A DNA stretch of 64,000 nucleotides, from positions 1 to 64,000 of the forward strand of contig NZ_JYIW01000026.1 in assembly GCF_000956525.1 (NCBI RefSeq). The letters are read 5' to 3'. The notes below the pieces were generated by a model that was not told where the DNA came from, did not search any database, and worked only from the letters and a program-made list of their open reading frames with translations. The translations under genes were made by a program, and so were the position numbers. Within the stretch, counting starts at the first letter, position 1. Each line of letters opens with the position of its first letter. This DNA is from Microbacterium oxydans. Its GTDB lineage: Bacteria; Actinomycetota; Actinomycetes; Actinomycetales; Microbacteriaceae. This document shows, piece by piece, positions 45,689-54,811 of this stretch.

Positions 45689-47226
45689 CAGCGATACCGC
45701 CCCTCTGCCCACCAGCGCTCGCCGGTGCAGAAGACCAACCAGGCGCGATCCCGGTCGTCGACGATTTGCAGCCGATGTCCTCGCTTGCCGCCGCCGGACG
45801 CCCAGCGATGCTCGTGGATGGGCCAGGGCCCGGCCCATCCCTGCACCGTGCTGCCGTCGATGCGTGCAGGGACGGAGGAGAGCGCGCCGCGGGCATCGAT
45901 GCGGATGGTGGCACCGTCCGCAGCATCCACCGCGATCCGCCGCGGCGGGCGGAAGACCTCGGACGGCAGAGGATCGGGCAGACTCCCCGGCCATGGACGC
46001 CCGGGATCCCGCGGGGGGACGGTGCGCTCTCCCCAGGGGGTGAGCACCTGCCGGTCGGCGAGCCAGCGGCCACCGGAGAGCGCAGCGGTGACCACGCCCT
46101 GATGCCCCAGCATGGTCTGCACGCGAGAGACGGCATGGTGCAGGCGTTCATCGGTGCCGGAGCCGAACAGCCCTGGTTGATGGTGGGCAGCGTCATCCAC
46201 GGCTGCAGGGACGATGCGCACCGCGGCGATGCCGCCGAAGGCCCTGGCCTCATCGACCGGCTCCTTCGCGTTCCGTGCTGCCAGTGCTTCCAGCTGCCAG
46301 CGCACGCGGTCGACCAGATCGCTCGCGTCGAAGCAGGTCGGATGCAGCCACGTGCGTGAGTACACCTCGCCGTTGTCGTCGGTCAGGTCGATCCGGACCT
46401 CGGTGCAGACCACGGATGCCTCGCCGAGTGCGAGCAGCACGGCATCCGCTGTCTGCCGGATGGCGAAGGCCACCTGGTCGGCCCCGGCCAGCGGCGTCTC
46501 GAACTCGACGTTCCGCACCAGCTCCGGATCGGGAGGACGAGGGACGACAGGCTGCGAATCCGCCCCCGCTGCGAGGGCGTGCAGCCGCGCCCCGCGCTCG
46601 CCGAAGCGGTCGCGCACCTCCAGCGCCGGTAACGCGGTGAACTCGCCGAGCGTCCGCACTCCGAGCCGCACGAGGAGATCGGGGAGCTGCTCGTCGCGCA
46701 GTACCTGCACCGGATACGGCGCCAGGAACTCCTTCGAGCCGCCGGCGGGCACCACGGTGCGGGGGCGGGGAGCGCGCGCTGCGATCTCCGCCGTGAACGG
46801 CCCGTCTGCGACACCGATGCGCACCTCGGGGAACCCGCCTTCGGCCAGGATCGCGGCCAGGGCGTCTGCGGCTTCCGCCTCACCGCCGTGATAGCGGGAG
46901 ATGCCCCTGGCGCGCAGCACGGCCAGCCCGGGGCGGAGCAGCGCGGCCCCTGGCGCATGCCTCTCGATGAGCTGCAGCACCGGCAGGAACGAGCGCTCGT
47001 CGCGGGACGGATCGTGGGGGAGCACCTGCAGCGAGGAGAGATGACCCTGCGCGACACGGCGACGCTGTCCAGCACGAACGCCGTGCGTCCGTGCAGAGGC
47101 GGTGCACGCCATGACCGTGTTCGCCTGCACCAGCGCGGTCGGTGGATACGGGGGAGTGCCACCGAGGGCGGCGCGCAGCGGCCAGTCGGGGAACCACAGG
47201 ACGAGGACTCGCAGCGGATCGTTCAT
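45688..47226 (-). CDS. imuB: ImuB, inactive Y-family polymerase subunit
   Basis: A 512-residue Y-family-like protein. The palm region keeps GISRYHGGEAEAADAL and VRIGVADGPFTAEIAA, and the late finger/thumb part reads LVRLGVRTLGEFTALPALEVRDRFG. The acidic catalytic triad of active Y polymerases is replaced (VLVLWFPDWPL at the start). ImuB bridges DnaE2 and the beta clamp. ATG 47226 overlaps imuA by four bases. Its stop overlaps the dnaE2 start by one base. Confidence 0.92.
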   Translation of the reverse strand: MNDPLRVLVLWFPDWPLRAALGGTPPYPPTALVQANTVMACTASARTHGVRAGQRRRVAQGHLSSLQVLPHDPSRDERSFLPVLQLIERHAPGAALLRPGLAVLRARGISRYHGGEAEAADALAAILAEGGFPEVRIGVADGPFTAEIAARAPRPRTVVPAGGSKEFLAPYPVQVLRDEQLPDLLVRLGVRTLGEFTALPALEVRDRFGERGARLHALAAGADSQPVVPRPPDPELVRNVEFETPLAGADQVAFAIRQTADAVLLALGEASVVCTEVRIDLTDDNGEVYSRTWLHPTCFDASDLVDRVRWQLEALAARNAKEPVDEARAFGGIAAVRIVPAAVDDAAHHQPGLFGSGTDERLHHAVSRVQTMLGHQGVVTAALSGGRWLADRQVLTPWGERTVPPRDPGRPWPGSLPDPLPSEVFRPPRRIAVDAADGATIRIDARGALSSVPARIDGSTVQGWAGPWPIHEHRWASGGGKRGHRLQIVDDRDRAWLVFCTGERWWAEGRYR

Positions 47227-48032
47227 CCTGCCTCCGCCCAGAAGGAGAGTTCGGCGCTCGCCGCATCGTCGCGAGGTGGAGGGGGTGCTGAGAAGGCGGG
47301 CAGGGCGGTGATCCCGGCGCTGCGTTCCCTGGCGCCCCGATCGATCGAGGCGACTTCGACGATGCCGCTGCGTCCTGGCAGCTGCACCCGGACGCTCGAG
47401 GGCATCGGGGCGTGCCGCGTTCGGGCGGTCACCGTGACGGTGCAGTCGGAGAGCAGCCCCCACCCGGTGCCGAGACCGTGCCACTGCGGATCATGGAGGC
47501 GGATCGATCCCTCGCTCTGCGGCCAGGCGTCGGTGGAACCCTCGGCGACCAGCAATGTGCAGCCGCGGTCGCGCAGGCGGGCGCTGAGCCGGGAGATGTC
47601 GGCGTCTCGAGCGCGAGAGCCCGGATGCGCGACGATGAGCGGCACGACCTCGGCGAGCGCGGAGGTCGCCGCGAGCCAGCGTTCGGCAGGGTCGGGGACG
47701 AGGATCAGTCGGGAGAGGTCGATGCCGAAGGCCGCCGCTGCCTCGACACCCAGAGTCGGCATGCCGACCACGGCGCACCAGTGACCCTTCCGGGAAGCAG
47801 CGCTGAGCAGCGCCAGCACCAGGGCGGGCGAAGGGGAGACGGTGTATGCGGTGCCGGTCTGCAGTCCCTCCTCCGGCAGCAGGGAGGAGAAGGCGGGGTC
47901 GAGCGGAAGGAGCGCATGCTCGCTGCGTCGGCGCTGCATGCGGCTGATCTCACGGCGCAGTCGAAGCACCTCTCCGGCGCGGAAGTCGCCTGTCGGAGAG
48001 AGCGCGGTCACCGCATCGAGCCCGATCCCCAT
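47223..48032 (-). CDS. imuA: ImuA, RecA-like subunit of the SOS mutasome
   Basis: A 269-residue protein with a degenerate RecA-type core: LLPEEGLQTGTAYTVSPSPALVLALLSAAS, then GMPTLGVEAAAAFGIDLSRLILVPDP. It supports ImuB/DnaE2 action in damage-induced mutagenesis. It is the first gene of the cassette imuA-imuB-dnaE2. GAGGA lies before the ATG, and an SOS box lies 11 bases upstream. Sequence conservation is low in the ImuA family, so the name leans on context. Confidence 0.85.
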   Translation of the reverse strand: MGIGLDAVTALSPTGDFRAGEVLRLRREISRMQRRRSEHALLPLDPAFSSLLPEEGLQTGTAYTVSPSPALVLALLSAASRKGHWCAVVGMPTLGVEAAAAFGIDLSRLILVPDPAERWLAATSALAEVVPLIVAHPGSRARDADISRLSARLRDRGCTLLVAEGSTDAWPQSEGSIRLHDPQWHGLGTGWGLLSDCTVTVTARTRHAPMPSSVRVQLPGRSGIVEVASIDRGARERSAGITALPAFSAPPPPRDDAASAELSFWAEAG

Positions 48033-48042
48033 TCGTCCATCC

Positions 48043-48058
48043 TCGAAGATATGTTCTA
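48043..48058 (-). promoter_or_regulatory. Candidate LexA (SOS) box upstream of imuA
   Basis: On the + strand the site reads TCGAAGATATGTTCTA. It matches TCGAAC-N4-GTTCGA at 10 of 12 fixed positions and shares AACATAT on the - strand with the box before the DUF222/HNH gene. It lies 11 bases before the imuA start. The imuA-imuB-dnaE2 cassette is LexA-controlled in many bacteria. Confidence 0.75.
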
Positions 48059-48166
48059 CTAAAGCAAGTGGAGATGCTCACGCTAATTCGTACATCCGAC
48101 ATCGCGATCGAAGTCGTTGTCCACAGGGCTTTCAGGCGGTGCCGCCGAATCACCTAGCCTGCGGTG

Positions 48167-48637
48167 ATGGATCTGAGGGGCTGGCTCGTCGTCATCGTGC
48201 ATCTCGTGCTGGCGGCGATCGGTGGATGGCTGCTCGTCATCGACGCCCGAACGCATCGACTGCCGAACCGGATCGTGCTGCCGACGCTCGCGGCATTGCT
48301 CGTGCTCGTGCTCGCTGATGCCATCGAGACAGGGCAGACGCAGGCGCTCGTCAGAGGGCTCCTGGGGATGCTGATCCTCGGCGGCTTCTACGCGGGACTG
48401 CGTCTGCTCAGCCGCGCGGGCATGGGCGGCGGGGACGTGAAGCTCGCCGCCGTGATCGGACTGGTCCTCGGCTGGCACGGATGGCAGGCGCTTGCGGTCG
48501 GTGCGGCCGCCGCTTTCGTGCTCGGAGCGCTCTATGCGGCGACCCTGATGCTTCTGCGGCGAGCAGACGGCTCCACCCGCATCGCCTTCGGACCATGGAT
48601 GATCGTCGGCGCAGCGCTCGGCATCCTCCTCGCCTGA
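48167..48637 (+). CDS. Prepilin-type A24 peptidase, minimal form
   Basis: A 156-residue protein with about five membrane helices. The two aspartates of A24 peptidases are visible: DARTHRLPN near residue 28 and GGGDVKLAA near residue 88. The N-terminal methylating domain of full PilD enzymes is missing, giving a TadV/CpaA-like size. It would process type IV or Flp-type prepilins, but no pilin genes lie nearby. ATG 48167 was preferred to GTG 48164. Confidence 0.8.
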   Translation: MDLRGWLVVIVHLVLAAIGGWLLVIDARTHRLPNRIVLPTLAALLVLVLADAIETGQTQALVRGLLGMLILGGFYAGLRLLSRAGMGGGDVKLAAVIGLVLGWHGWQALAVGAAAAFVLGALYAATLMLLRRADGSTRIAFGPWMIVGAALGILLA

Positions 48638-48683
48638 ACGCCGCCGTCAGGTCATGTCGGAGGGACAGGACTAGGGTGGGCAC

Positions 48684-48896
48684 ATGGCACTCGCACGACT
48701 TCACGGCGGCCCGCTCGACGGGCAGATCATCCCTCTGGACGACGCTGACGACAAGCTGATCGTTCCTTACAGCGAGACGCAGGTGGTGTATCACCGCCGC
48801 GGCGAAGAGCAGAACACCGGTGAGTCCGACGGGCCCACCGAGATCGACTACTGGTTCGACGAGTCCCTCGAGGACATCTCCCCGTCGGATGACTGA
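48684..48896 (+). CDS. Small acidic conserved protein
   Basis: A 70-residue soluble protein: ARLHGGPLDGQIIPLDD at the start, a VVYHRRGEEQN centre and an acidic end (DYWFDESLEDISPSDD). The LHGGPLDGQ opening is frequent in small actinobacterial proteins of unknown role. Its end overlaps the CYTH gene by eight bases, which supports it being a real, co-expressed gene. Confidence 0.68.
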   Translation: MALARLHGGPLDGQIIPLDDADDKLIVPYSETQVVYHRRGEEQNTGESDGPTEIDYWFDESLEDISPSDD

Positions 48897-49503
48897 ACCC
48901 TCTCGAACGGTCGAGGTCGAGCGCAAGTACGACGTCGACGACGCGACGCCACTCCCGGTGTGGGATGGCGTTCCCGGAGTCGAGTCGGTCTCCACGGGTG
49001 AGGCACGCGCGCTCGACGCGCAGTACTTCGACACCGCGGGGGGAACGCTCGCCCGTTCGGGTGTGGCACTTCGACGACGCACTGGCGGCCCCGACGAGGG
49101 CTGGCACGTGAAGGGGCCCCGCGAGGGCGACGGCCGGCTCGAGCTCGGCTGGCCGCTCGGCGAAGGCGCAGGTCTTCCGGATGCCGTCGCGGCCACGATC
49201 GCGCGGTGGACGACCGATCCGCTGACCCCGCTCGCCCGCATCGAGAACGATCGCACCGCCTACCTGCTCACCGGCCCTGCCGGGGTCGTGGCCGAGTTCG
49301 TCGACGATCGGGTCCGCGCGACGGATCTGCGTGCGGACGTGCAGCGCGAATGGCGCGAGTGGGAGATGGAGCTCGGTCCCGCTGCTCCCGCGGATCCTGC
49401 CGGCCGTCAGGCCTTCTTCGATGCGGTGGAGCGTGCGGTGCTCGCAGCAGGCGGCCGCGAATCGGCATCCGGCTCCAAGCTCGCCCGCGCCCTGGGCTTC
49501 TGA
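48889..49503 (+). CDS. CYTH-domain protein (triphosphate tunnel metalloenzyme)
   Basis: A 204-residue protein. The family signature VEVERKYD (ExExK) is at residue 9, followed by LDAQYFDTAGGTLARSGVALRRRTGG and WHVKGPREG. Charged residues lining the tunnel alternate through the rest, ending in ASGSKLARALG. CYTH enzymes hydrolyse triphosphate compounds such as thiamine triphosphate or inorganic triphosphate. The ATG at 48889 is the right start, because the signature follows closely. Confidence 0.88.
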   Translation: MTEPSRTVEVERKYDVDDATPLPVWDGVPGVESVSTGEARALDAQYFDTAGGTLARSGVALRRRTGGPDEGWHVKGPREGDGRLELGWPLGEGAGLPDAVAATIARWTTDPLTPLARIENDRTAYLLTGPAGVVAEFVDDRVRATDLRADVQREWREWEMELGPAAPADPAGRQAFFDAVERAVLAAGGRESASGSKLARALGF

Positions 49504-49587
49504 GCCGAGCGCTCTCGCGCTTCGCAGAGCGGCCGACACGGCGCAAGCCCCTTCCCTCGACGGGTTCAGGGGTGCTTGAGTGACATC

Positions 49588-50733
49588 ATGAGTCGCCCTG
49601 CCGTGCTGAGATCACTCCAGACGATCGTTCCTCCCACGGTGCTGCGGCAGGATGAGGTCCGTGATGTCTTCGGTTCGCAGCCCGATCTCGGTCGGCTGGC
49701 GAAGCGCATCGTGTCCGCGTCGTTCAACGGTTCGGGCATCGACACGCGCCACACCGTGATCGAGGAGCTGTCGCTCGACTCCGAGACGTCGGACCCCGTC
49801 TTCTTCGATCGGCGGTCGGGCGCGCTGCTGTCGCCCAGCACGAAGACGCGCAACGAGGTGTTCATCCGCGATGCCTCGCGGCTCTTCGTCGATGCCGCCC
49901 GCACGGTGATCGATGCCGATCCGGAGATCACGGCATCCGACATCACACACGTGATCACTGTCTCGTGCACCGGGTCGTTCGCGCCGGGCCCCGACTATGC
50001 GATCGTCCGCGCACTCGGCATCCCGGACAGCGCGCAGCGCTATCACTTCGGATTCATGGGCTGCTACGCCTCGATGCCCGCGCTGCGCGCTGCAAGCCAG
50101 TTCTGCGCCGCAGATCAGGAAGCCGTGGTCCTCGTCGTCAGCGTCGAGCTGTGCACCCTGCATCTGCGCTCCTCGGAAGATCCGGACACGATCGTCGCCT
50201 CCTCCCTCTTCGCCGACGGTGCAGCCGCGGCCATCGTGACCGCACGCGACCTGCCGCGATCAGGACCGGGACTGCGGCTCGACGGCTTCCACACCGCGAT
50301 CGCGCCGGAGGGCGAGAAGGACATGGCGTGGACGATCGGCGACCACGGGTTCGAGATGATCCTGTCGACCGCAGTGCCGCAGATCATCGGCGAGACGATC
50401 ATCGGCGCCCTGCGCCCCCTGTATGCGCGGGAGGACGACCTCTCTGCAGCGTTCGACGCCGGCATCGTGGGGGAGCAGGTGGCGCACTGGGCGATCCACC
50501 CCGGCGGACGCAGCATCCTCGACCGGGTGCAGGACCGACTGCACCTCAGCGATGCGCAACTGCATCCCGCCCGCGAGGTGCTGCGCGAGAACGGCAACAT
50601 GTCGAGCGCCACGGTCTTCTTCGTGTTGCAGCACATCCTCCAGCACGGCGCTGAGCCCGGTGATCGCGTCGCAGCCATGGCGTTCGGGCCCGGGCTCACG
50701 GCCGAGAGCGCCCTCCTCACGGTCGAGGCGTAG
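49588..50733 (+). CDS. Type III polyketide synthase (SrsA/alkylresorcinol-synthase type)
   Basis: A 381-residue thiolase-fold enzyme. The catalytic triad is visible: Cys in FGFMGCYASMPAL, His in WAIHPGGRSIL and Asn in ENGNMSSATVFFVL. The GFGPGLT-like C-terminal loop appears as AFGPGLTAESALL. It extends an acyl-CoA starter with malonyl-CoA, probably to alkylresorcinols or alkylpyrones. ATG 49588 is used, and TTG 49576 in frame is an alternative. It is the first gene of a three-gene operon with a methyltransferase and a flavin monooxygenase, the layout of srsABC. Confidence 0.9.
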   Translation: MSRPAVLRSLQTIVPPTVLRQDEVRDVFGSQPDLGRLAKRIVSASFNGSGIDTRHTVIEELSLDSETSDPVFFDRRSGALLSPSTKTRNEVFIRDASRLFVDAARTVIDADPEITASDITHVITVSCTGSFAPGPDYAIVRALGIPDSAQRYHFGFMGCYASMPALRAASQFCAADQEAVVLVVSVELCTLHLRSSEDPDTIVASSLFADGAAAAIVTARDLPRSGPGLRLDGFHTAIAPEGEKDMAWTIGDHGFEMILSTAVPQIIGETIIGALRPLYAREDDLSAAFDAGIVGEQVAHWAIHPGGRSILDRVQDRLHLSDAQLHPAREVLRENGNMSSATVFFVLQHILQHGAEPGDRVAAMAFGPGLTAESALLTVEA

Positions 50734-50739
50734 GGACGC

Positions 50740-51462
50740 ATGCGGCCTGATCTCGCTGCCAGAGCGGTCGATCTGCGCGAGCTCATGGATGAGCCCGATG
50801 CGGACCTGCGGATGCTGGAGCACACCTACCGCCGATTCCGCGTCGTGAATGCGGTCGTCTCCCGACCCGGTGCGCTGTACCGTCGCGACATCCGCCCTCG
50901 TGCGCGTGCAGGTCGGGTGCGGATCCTCGACGTGGGCGCGGGCGGCGGCGATCTGTGCCGCGCGTTGGCCGCGTTCCTGCGGCGCGACGGGCTCACCGCC
51001 GACATCACCGCGCTCGATCCGGATGAGCGGGCGATGGGCTGGGCCGCCGCGAATGACGGCGGCGCCGGCGTGCACTACCGCTGTGCTGCGACCGACGAGC
51101 TGGTGACGGCGGGGGAGACCTTCGACGTCGTGCTCTCCAATCACCTGCTCCACCACCTCACGGCGGACCAGCTGTCGGCGGTGCTCGACGACACCCGGCA
51201 GCTCGCCTCGTCGACCGGGTTCGTGGCGCATCATGACATCGCGCGCAGCAGGGGTGCCTACGCGTTGTTCGCTGCAGGGACGCTGCCGTTCGCCCGGAAC
51301 CTCCTGGCCGGCTCCTTCATCCGCGTGGACGGACTGCTGAGCATCCGTCGGTCCTACACGGCGGCGGAACTGCGAGCGCAGGTTCCCCAGGGTTGGACCG
51401 TGCGATCGGGGTTCCCCGCTCGTCTCCAGCTGCGATGGGAAGGTGCGCGTGCGCGACCATGA
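50740..51462 (+). CDS. Class I SAM methyltransferase (SrsB-like)
   Basis: A 240-residue protein with the SAM motif RILDVGAGGGDLCRAL near residue 63, then ITALDPDERAMGWAA and VVLSNHLLHHLTADQL. In the srsABC pathway the counterpart methylates the resorcinol product. The gene starts six bases after the polyketide synthase stop and overlaps the monooxygenase gene by 20 bases. The N-terminal ELMDEPDADLRMLEHTYR helix is common in this group. Confidence 0.85.
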   Translation: MRPDLAARAVDLRELMDEPDADLRMLEHTYRRFRVVNAVVSRPGALYRRDIRPRARAGRVRILDVGAGGGDLCRALAAFLRRDGLTADITALDPDERAMGWAAANDGGAGVHYRCAATDELVTAGETFDVVLSNHLLHHLTADQLSAVLDDTRQLASSTGFVAHHDIARSRGAYALFAAGTLPFARNLLAGSFIRVDGLLSIRRSYTAAELRAQVPQGWTVRSGFPARLQLRWEGARARP

Positions 51463-52591
51463 GGTGGTGATCATCGGAGCCGGTCCGGTCGGCCTGATGC
51501 TCGCGTGTCTGCTGGCGCAGGAGGGCATCGATGCGGTCGTGCTGGAACGCCACGACGGAGCGGACGACCGGGTACGCGCGATCGGCATCCATCCGCCGGG
51601 CCTGCGCGCACTCGACGCGGTCGGTCTCGGTGCCGACGCCCGTGCCGCTGCATTGCGGCTCGAGGGCGGCGATGTGTTCAGCCGCGGTCGGGTGCTGGCC
51701 TCGGTGGACTTCTCCGAGGAGCGTCCTGTGCACGTGCTGCCTCAGCCCGTGACCACTGCGCTGCTGCGCGACCGACTGCTCGGAATGGGTGGGTGGCGGT
51801 TGCAGCAGGGCCGCTCGGTCGAGCACGTGCGGGAGGATGCCGATCGCGTCACCCTCACGCTCGCCGGCGATGGTGTGCGCAGCGAGGTCACCGCGTCGCT
51901 GGTGGTGGCCGCCGACGGTGTGCGGAGCTCCGTGCGTGCGAACCTCGGCGCCCGCTGGCGTGGTCGACCTGGCGCCGCGATCTACACGATGGTCGATGTG
52001 ACCGACGGATCCGCGGGCCGCCGAGCCGCCCTGTACTGCGAGCCGGACGGCCTGGTCGAATCCTTCCCGCTGCCGGGTGGCGGACGCCGATGGGTACTCC
52101 GTCATGCACGCACCGGTGACCTGGGGCAGGGGGAGGGGCCCGAGCAGGCGGCATCTTCCTTACGACAGGGGATCGAGGACCGAACCGGCATCCGTCCTGA
52201 CATCCCGGAGGACGCGACGATCTCGGTGTTCCGGGCCTCCCAGCATCTCGCCGGGCCGCTCGAGACGCAGCGGGTCGCGCTGCTCGGAGATGCGGCGCAC
52301 GAGGTGAGCCCCATCGGCGGTCAGGGCATGAACCTCGGGTGGCTCGACGCGCGTCGGCTCGCCGAGACCATCGTCCGCGGTCGCGCGAACGGACGGTTCG
52401 ACCTCGCAGGGTACGAGCGACAGGTGCGTCGGACCGCGCGGGCAGCGCAACGTCGCTCCGCGTTCTACATGGCCATGGGGTGTCCGGCCGGCGCTGCGAC
52501 GGTGCGGGCGCGAGAGGCCCTGATCCGGACGCTCGGCTCCACGCCACTGCGTCGCTGGAGTGCTGGTCTCATCACGATGCGAAGTTCGTGA
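51443..52591 (+). CDS. FAD-dependent monooxygenase (SrsC-like)
   Basis: A 382-residue flavin hydroxylase. The FAD loop VVIIGAGPVGLMLACLLA is near residue 10, and the DG-type middle reads LVVAADGVRSSVR. The late FAD site is LLGDAAHEVSPIGGQGMNLGWLDA. It would hydroxylate the polyketide ring towards a quinone. GTG 51449 with GGAAGG before it is an alternative start two codons later. Last gene of the operon. Confidence 0.86.
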   Translation: MRVRDHEVVIIGAGPVGLMLACLLAQEGIDAVVLERHDGADDRVRAIGIHPPGLRALDAVGLGADARAAALRLEGGDVFSRGRVLASVDFSEERPVHVLPQPVTTALLRDRLLGMGGWRLQQGRSVEHVREDADRVTLTLAGDGVRSEVTASLVVAADGVRSSVRANLGARWRGRPGAAIYTMVDVTDGSAGRRAALYCEPDGLVESFPLPGGGRRWVLRHARTGDLGQGEGPEQAASSLRQGIEDRTGIRPDIPEDATISVFRASQHLAGPLETQRVALLGDAAHEVSPIGGQGMNLGWLDARRLAETIVRGRANGRFDLAGYERQVRRTARAAQRRSAFYMAMGCPAGAATVRAREALIRTLGSTPLRRWSAGLITMRSS

Positions 52592-52608
52592 AGGCACCCC
52601 CGGACGCA

Positions 52609-52646
52609 CGAAGGCCCGGTCCGCGTTGCGCGAGACCGGGCCTTCG
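52609..52646. terminator. Bidirectional terminator between srs-like operon and lpdA
   Basis: Perfect arms CGAAGGCCCGGTC and GACCGGGCCTTCG around a 12-base loop. It lies between convergent transcripts (polyketide operon on +, lpdA on -). Confidence 0.88.
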
Positions 52647-52661
52647 TCGATCAGCTGGTGA

Positions 52662-54059
52662 TCAGAAGTTGATCATGTGGCCGGCGAGGCCGTGGAAGCC
52701 CTCCTGGAGCGCCTCCGACAGCGTCGGGTGCGTGTGCACGTTGCGGGCCAGCTCGAGGGCCGTGAGGTCCCACTTCTGGGCCAGGGTCAGCTCGGGCAGC
52801 AGCTCCGACACATCAGGGCCGATCATGTGTGCGCCGATGAGCTCGAGGTGCTCTGCATCTGCGATGAGCTTGACGAAGCCGACGGGCTCGCCGAGACCGT
52901 GCGCCTTGCCGTTGGCCATGAACGGGAAGGAGACGACCTTGATCTCGCGACCCTCGTCCTTCGCCTGCTGCTCGGTGAGACCGAACGATGCGACCTGCGG
53001 CGAGCAGAACGTCGCGCGGGGCATCATGCGGTAGTCGCCCAGCGTCTGGGTCTCGGCGCCGCCGATGGTCTCGGCTGCGACGACGGCCTGCGCCTCTGCG
53101 ACGTGGGCGAGCTGCAGCTTGGCTGTGACATCGCCGATCGCGTAGATGCCCTCGACGTTGGTGCGCATGTGGTCGTCGATGTCGATCGCGCCGCGCTCGG
53201 TGAGCTTCACGCCGGTCTTGTCGAGACCGAAGCCCTCGATGTTCGGGGCGAAGCCGACCGACATGAGCACCTTGTCGGCGTCGATCGACGACTGCTGGCC
53301 GTCCTTGCCGGTGTAGGTGACGGTGACGGAGGAGCCGTTGTCGACGACCGTCTCCACCTTGGTGGAGGTGAGGATGTCGACGCCGTAGTTCTTGTACTGC
53401 TTCGTGATCTCCTTCGATACGTCGGCGTCCTCATTGGGGAGTGCACGGTCGAGGAACTCGATGATGGTGACCTTGACGCCGTAGTTCGTCATCACATACG
53501 CGAACTCCATGCCGATGGCTCCGGCGCCGACGATGACGATCGACTTCGGCAGCTCACGGCTCATGATCTGCTCTTCGTACGTCACGACGTTGTCGCTGAG
53601 CTCGACGCCCGGGAGCAGGCGCACCCGCGAGCCGGTGGCGATGATGGCGTTGTCGAACGTGACCTCTTCGGTCGAGCCGTCGGACTTGGCGACCGAGATG
53701 GCCTTCGGGCCCGTGAAGGTGCCGCGGCCGTCGTACTCGGTGACCTTGTTCTTCTTCATCAGGAAGTGGATGCCCTTGACGCGGCCGTCGGCCACGACGC
53801 GGCTGCGATCGAAAGCCTTGCCGTAGTCGATCGTGAACTCACCGGAGATGCCGAAGAAGTCGGCCTTGTGGTTCAGCGTGTGCGCGAGCTCCGCGTTCTT
53901 CAGGAGGGCCTTGGAGGGGATGCAGCCCACGTTCAGGCAGACACCACCCCAGTACTTCTCCTCGATGATTGCGGTGGACAGGCCGAGCTGCGCGCTGCGA
54001 ACCGCAGCGACGTATCCACCAGGACCTGCACCGAGGATGACGACGTCGTAATGAGGCAT
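52662..54059 (-). CDS. lpdA: Dihydrolipoyl dehydrogenase
   Basis: A 465-residue flavoprotein. The FAD site is [21 protein letters not shown]. The redox disulfide is [16 protein letters not shown], the NAD fold is [17 protein letters not shown], and the C-terminal His-Glu pair is HTHPTLSE. It reoxidises lipoamide in the E3 subunit of pyruvate and 2-oxoglutarate dehydrogenases. It stands alone, with no E1/E2 genes nearby. Confidence 0.96.
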   Translation of the reverse strand: MPHYDVVILGAGPGGYVAAVRSAQLGLSTAIIEEKYWGGVCLNVGCIPSKALLKNAELAHTLNHKADFFGISGEFTIDYGKAFDRSRVVADGRVKGIHFLMKKNKVTEYDGRGTFTGPKAISVAKSDGSTEEVTFDNAIIATGSRVRLLPGVELSDNVVTYEEQIMSRELPKSIVIVGAGAIGMEFAYVMTNYGVKVTIIEFLDRALPNEDADVSKEITKQYKNYGVDILTSTKVETVVDNGSSVTVTYTGKDGQQSSIDADKVLMSVGFAPNIEGFGLDKTGVKLTERGAIDIDDHMRTNVEGIYAIGDVTAKLQLAHVAEAQAVVAAETIGGAETQTLGDYRMMPRATFCSPQVASFGLTEQQAKDEGREIKVVSFPFMANGKAHGLGEPVGFVKLIADAEHLELIGAHMIGPDVSELLPELTLAQKWDLTALELARNVHTHPTLSEALQEGFHGLAGHMINF

Positions 54060-54068
54060 GGGTCAAGC

Positions 54069-54710
54069 CTATCGCTCAGAGGAGGGGGTGGAATCGGTCG
54101 GGGCGCCGTTCCGGCGGGCGCGGAGGGTGAACCAGGCGATCAGCGCCGCGATGACCGCGATGCCACCGATCGACAGCGCCCAGATCCATCCGGATGCTCC
54201 GGACGACGCGTCCGATTCCGCCGCAGGCGTTGTGGTCGCCTCCGGCGTGCTGCTCGCCTCCGTCGTGGGTGCTGCCGTGGCAGTCGGAGTGGCACTGGGC
54301 GTCGTGACGGTGCTGGTGCTGACGGTGAAGAAGAACTCGTCGGAGGTCGGATGCCCGTCGCTCGACACGACCTTCCAGAGCACGTGGTACTCGCCGGCCG
54401 GGGCCTCGGCGAGCAGCGGCTGCGTCACCACTCCGCCATCGACGGTGGCAGCACCGTCGATGACCGAGTTGCCGGCCGCGTCGTTCACCACGACCTCGGT
54501 TGCACCTTCTCCGGTGATGAGATCAGCACTGAAGGTGAGGGTGAGTTCGGCCGGCAATGTCTCGACCGTGCTGTCGGCCGCGGGCGACGACGCGATCAGT
54601 CCGTCGTGGGCCGACGCGGCCAGTGGGGAGAAGAGCACCAGGAACGCCGCGAGCAGGCTCGTGGCGAGGGCGATCGGGACGACGGGGAGGCGACGGGCTT
54701 CGGTCTGCAC
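54069..54710 (-). CDS. CopC-domain copper resistance protein, membrane-anchored
   Basis: A 213-residue exported protein. The signal peptide ends near AASAHDGL, so the mature N-terminus starts with His, as in CopC copper-binding proteins. The CopC domain includes SSPAADSTVETLPAELTLTFSADL and WKVVSSDGHPTSDEFFFTV. A Thr/Ser/Ala linker leads to one C-terminal membrane helix and a basic tail. It may bind copper at the cell surface. CopD is not adjacent. Confidence 0.86.
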   Translation of the reverse strand: MQTEARRLPVVPIALATSLLAAFLVLFSPLAASAHDGLIASSPAADSTVETLPAELTLTFSADLITGEGATEVVVNDAAGNSVIDGAATVDGGVVTQPLLAEAPAGEYHVLWKVVSSDGHPTSDEFFFTVSTSTVTTPSATPTATAAPTTEASSTPEATTTPAAESDASSGASGWIWALSIGGIAVIAALIAWFTLRARRNGAPTDSTPSSER

Positions 54711-54786
54711 GCTCCCAGCCTACGGATAACCGATATGCGATCTCTGAGTGTGGGGCCAGGCCTCCCGTCACCGCCTCCGCATCCGT

Positions 54787-54806
54787 TAGTCTGGAAAGTC
54801 AGGAGG
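54787..54806 (+). promoter_or_regulatory. Promoter -10 and ribosome site of garA
   Basis: TAGTCT (54787-54792) fits the -10 consensus. AGGAGG (54801-54806) lies five bases before the GTG at 54812 and decides that start. Confidence 0.55.
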
Positions 54807-54811
54807 ACAAA

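Noticed and set aside
48684..48888. A longer start of the CYTH gene at 48820
   Set aside because: The extension reads through the small acidic gene in another frame and adds sequence before the ExExK motif, which normally lies within the first dozen residues.
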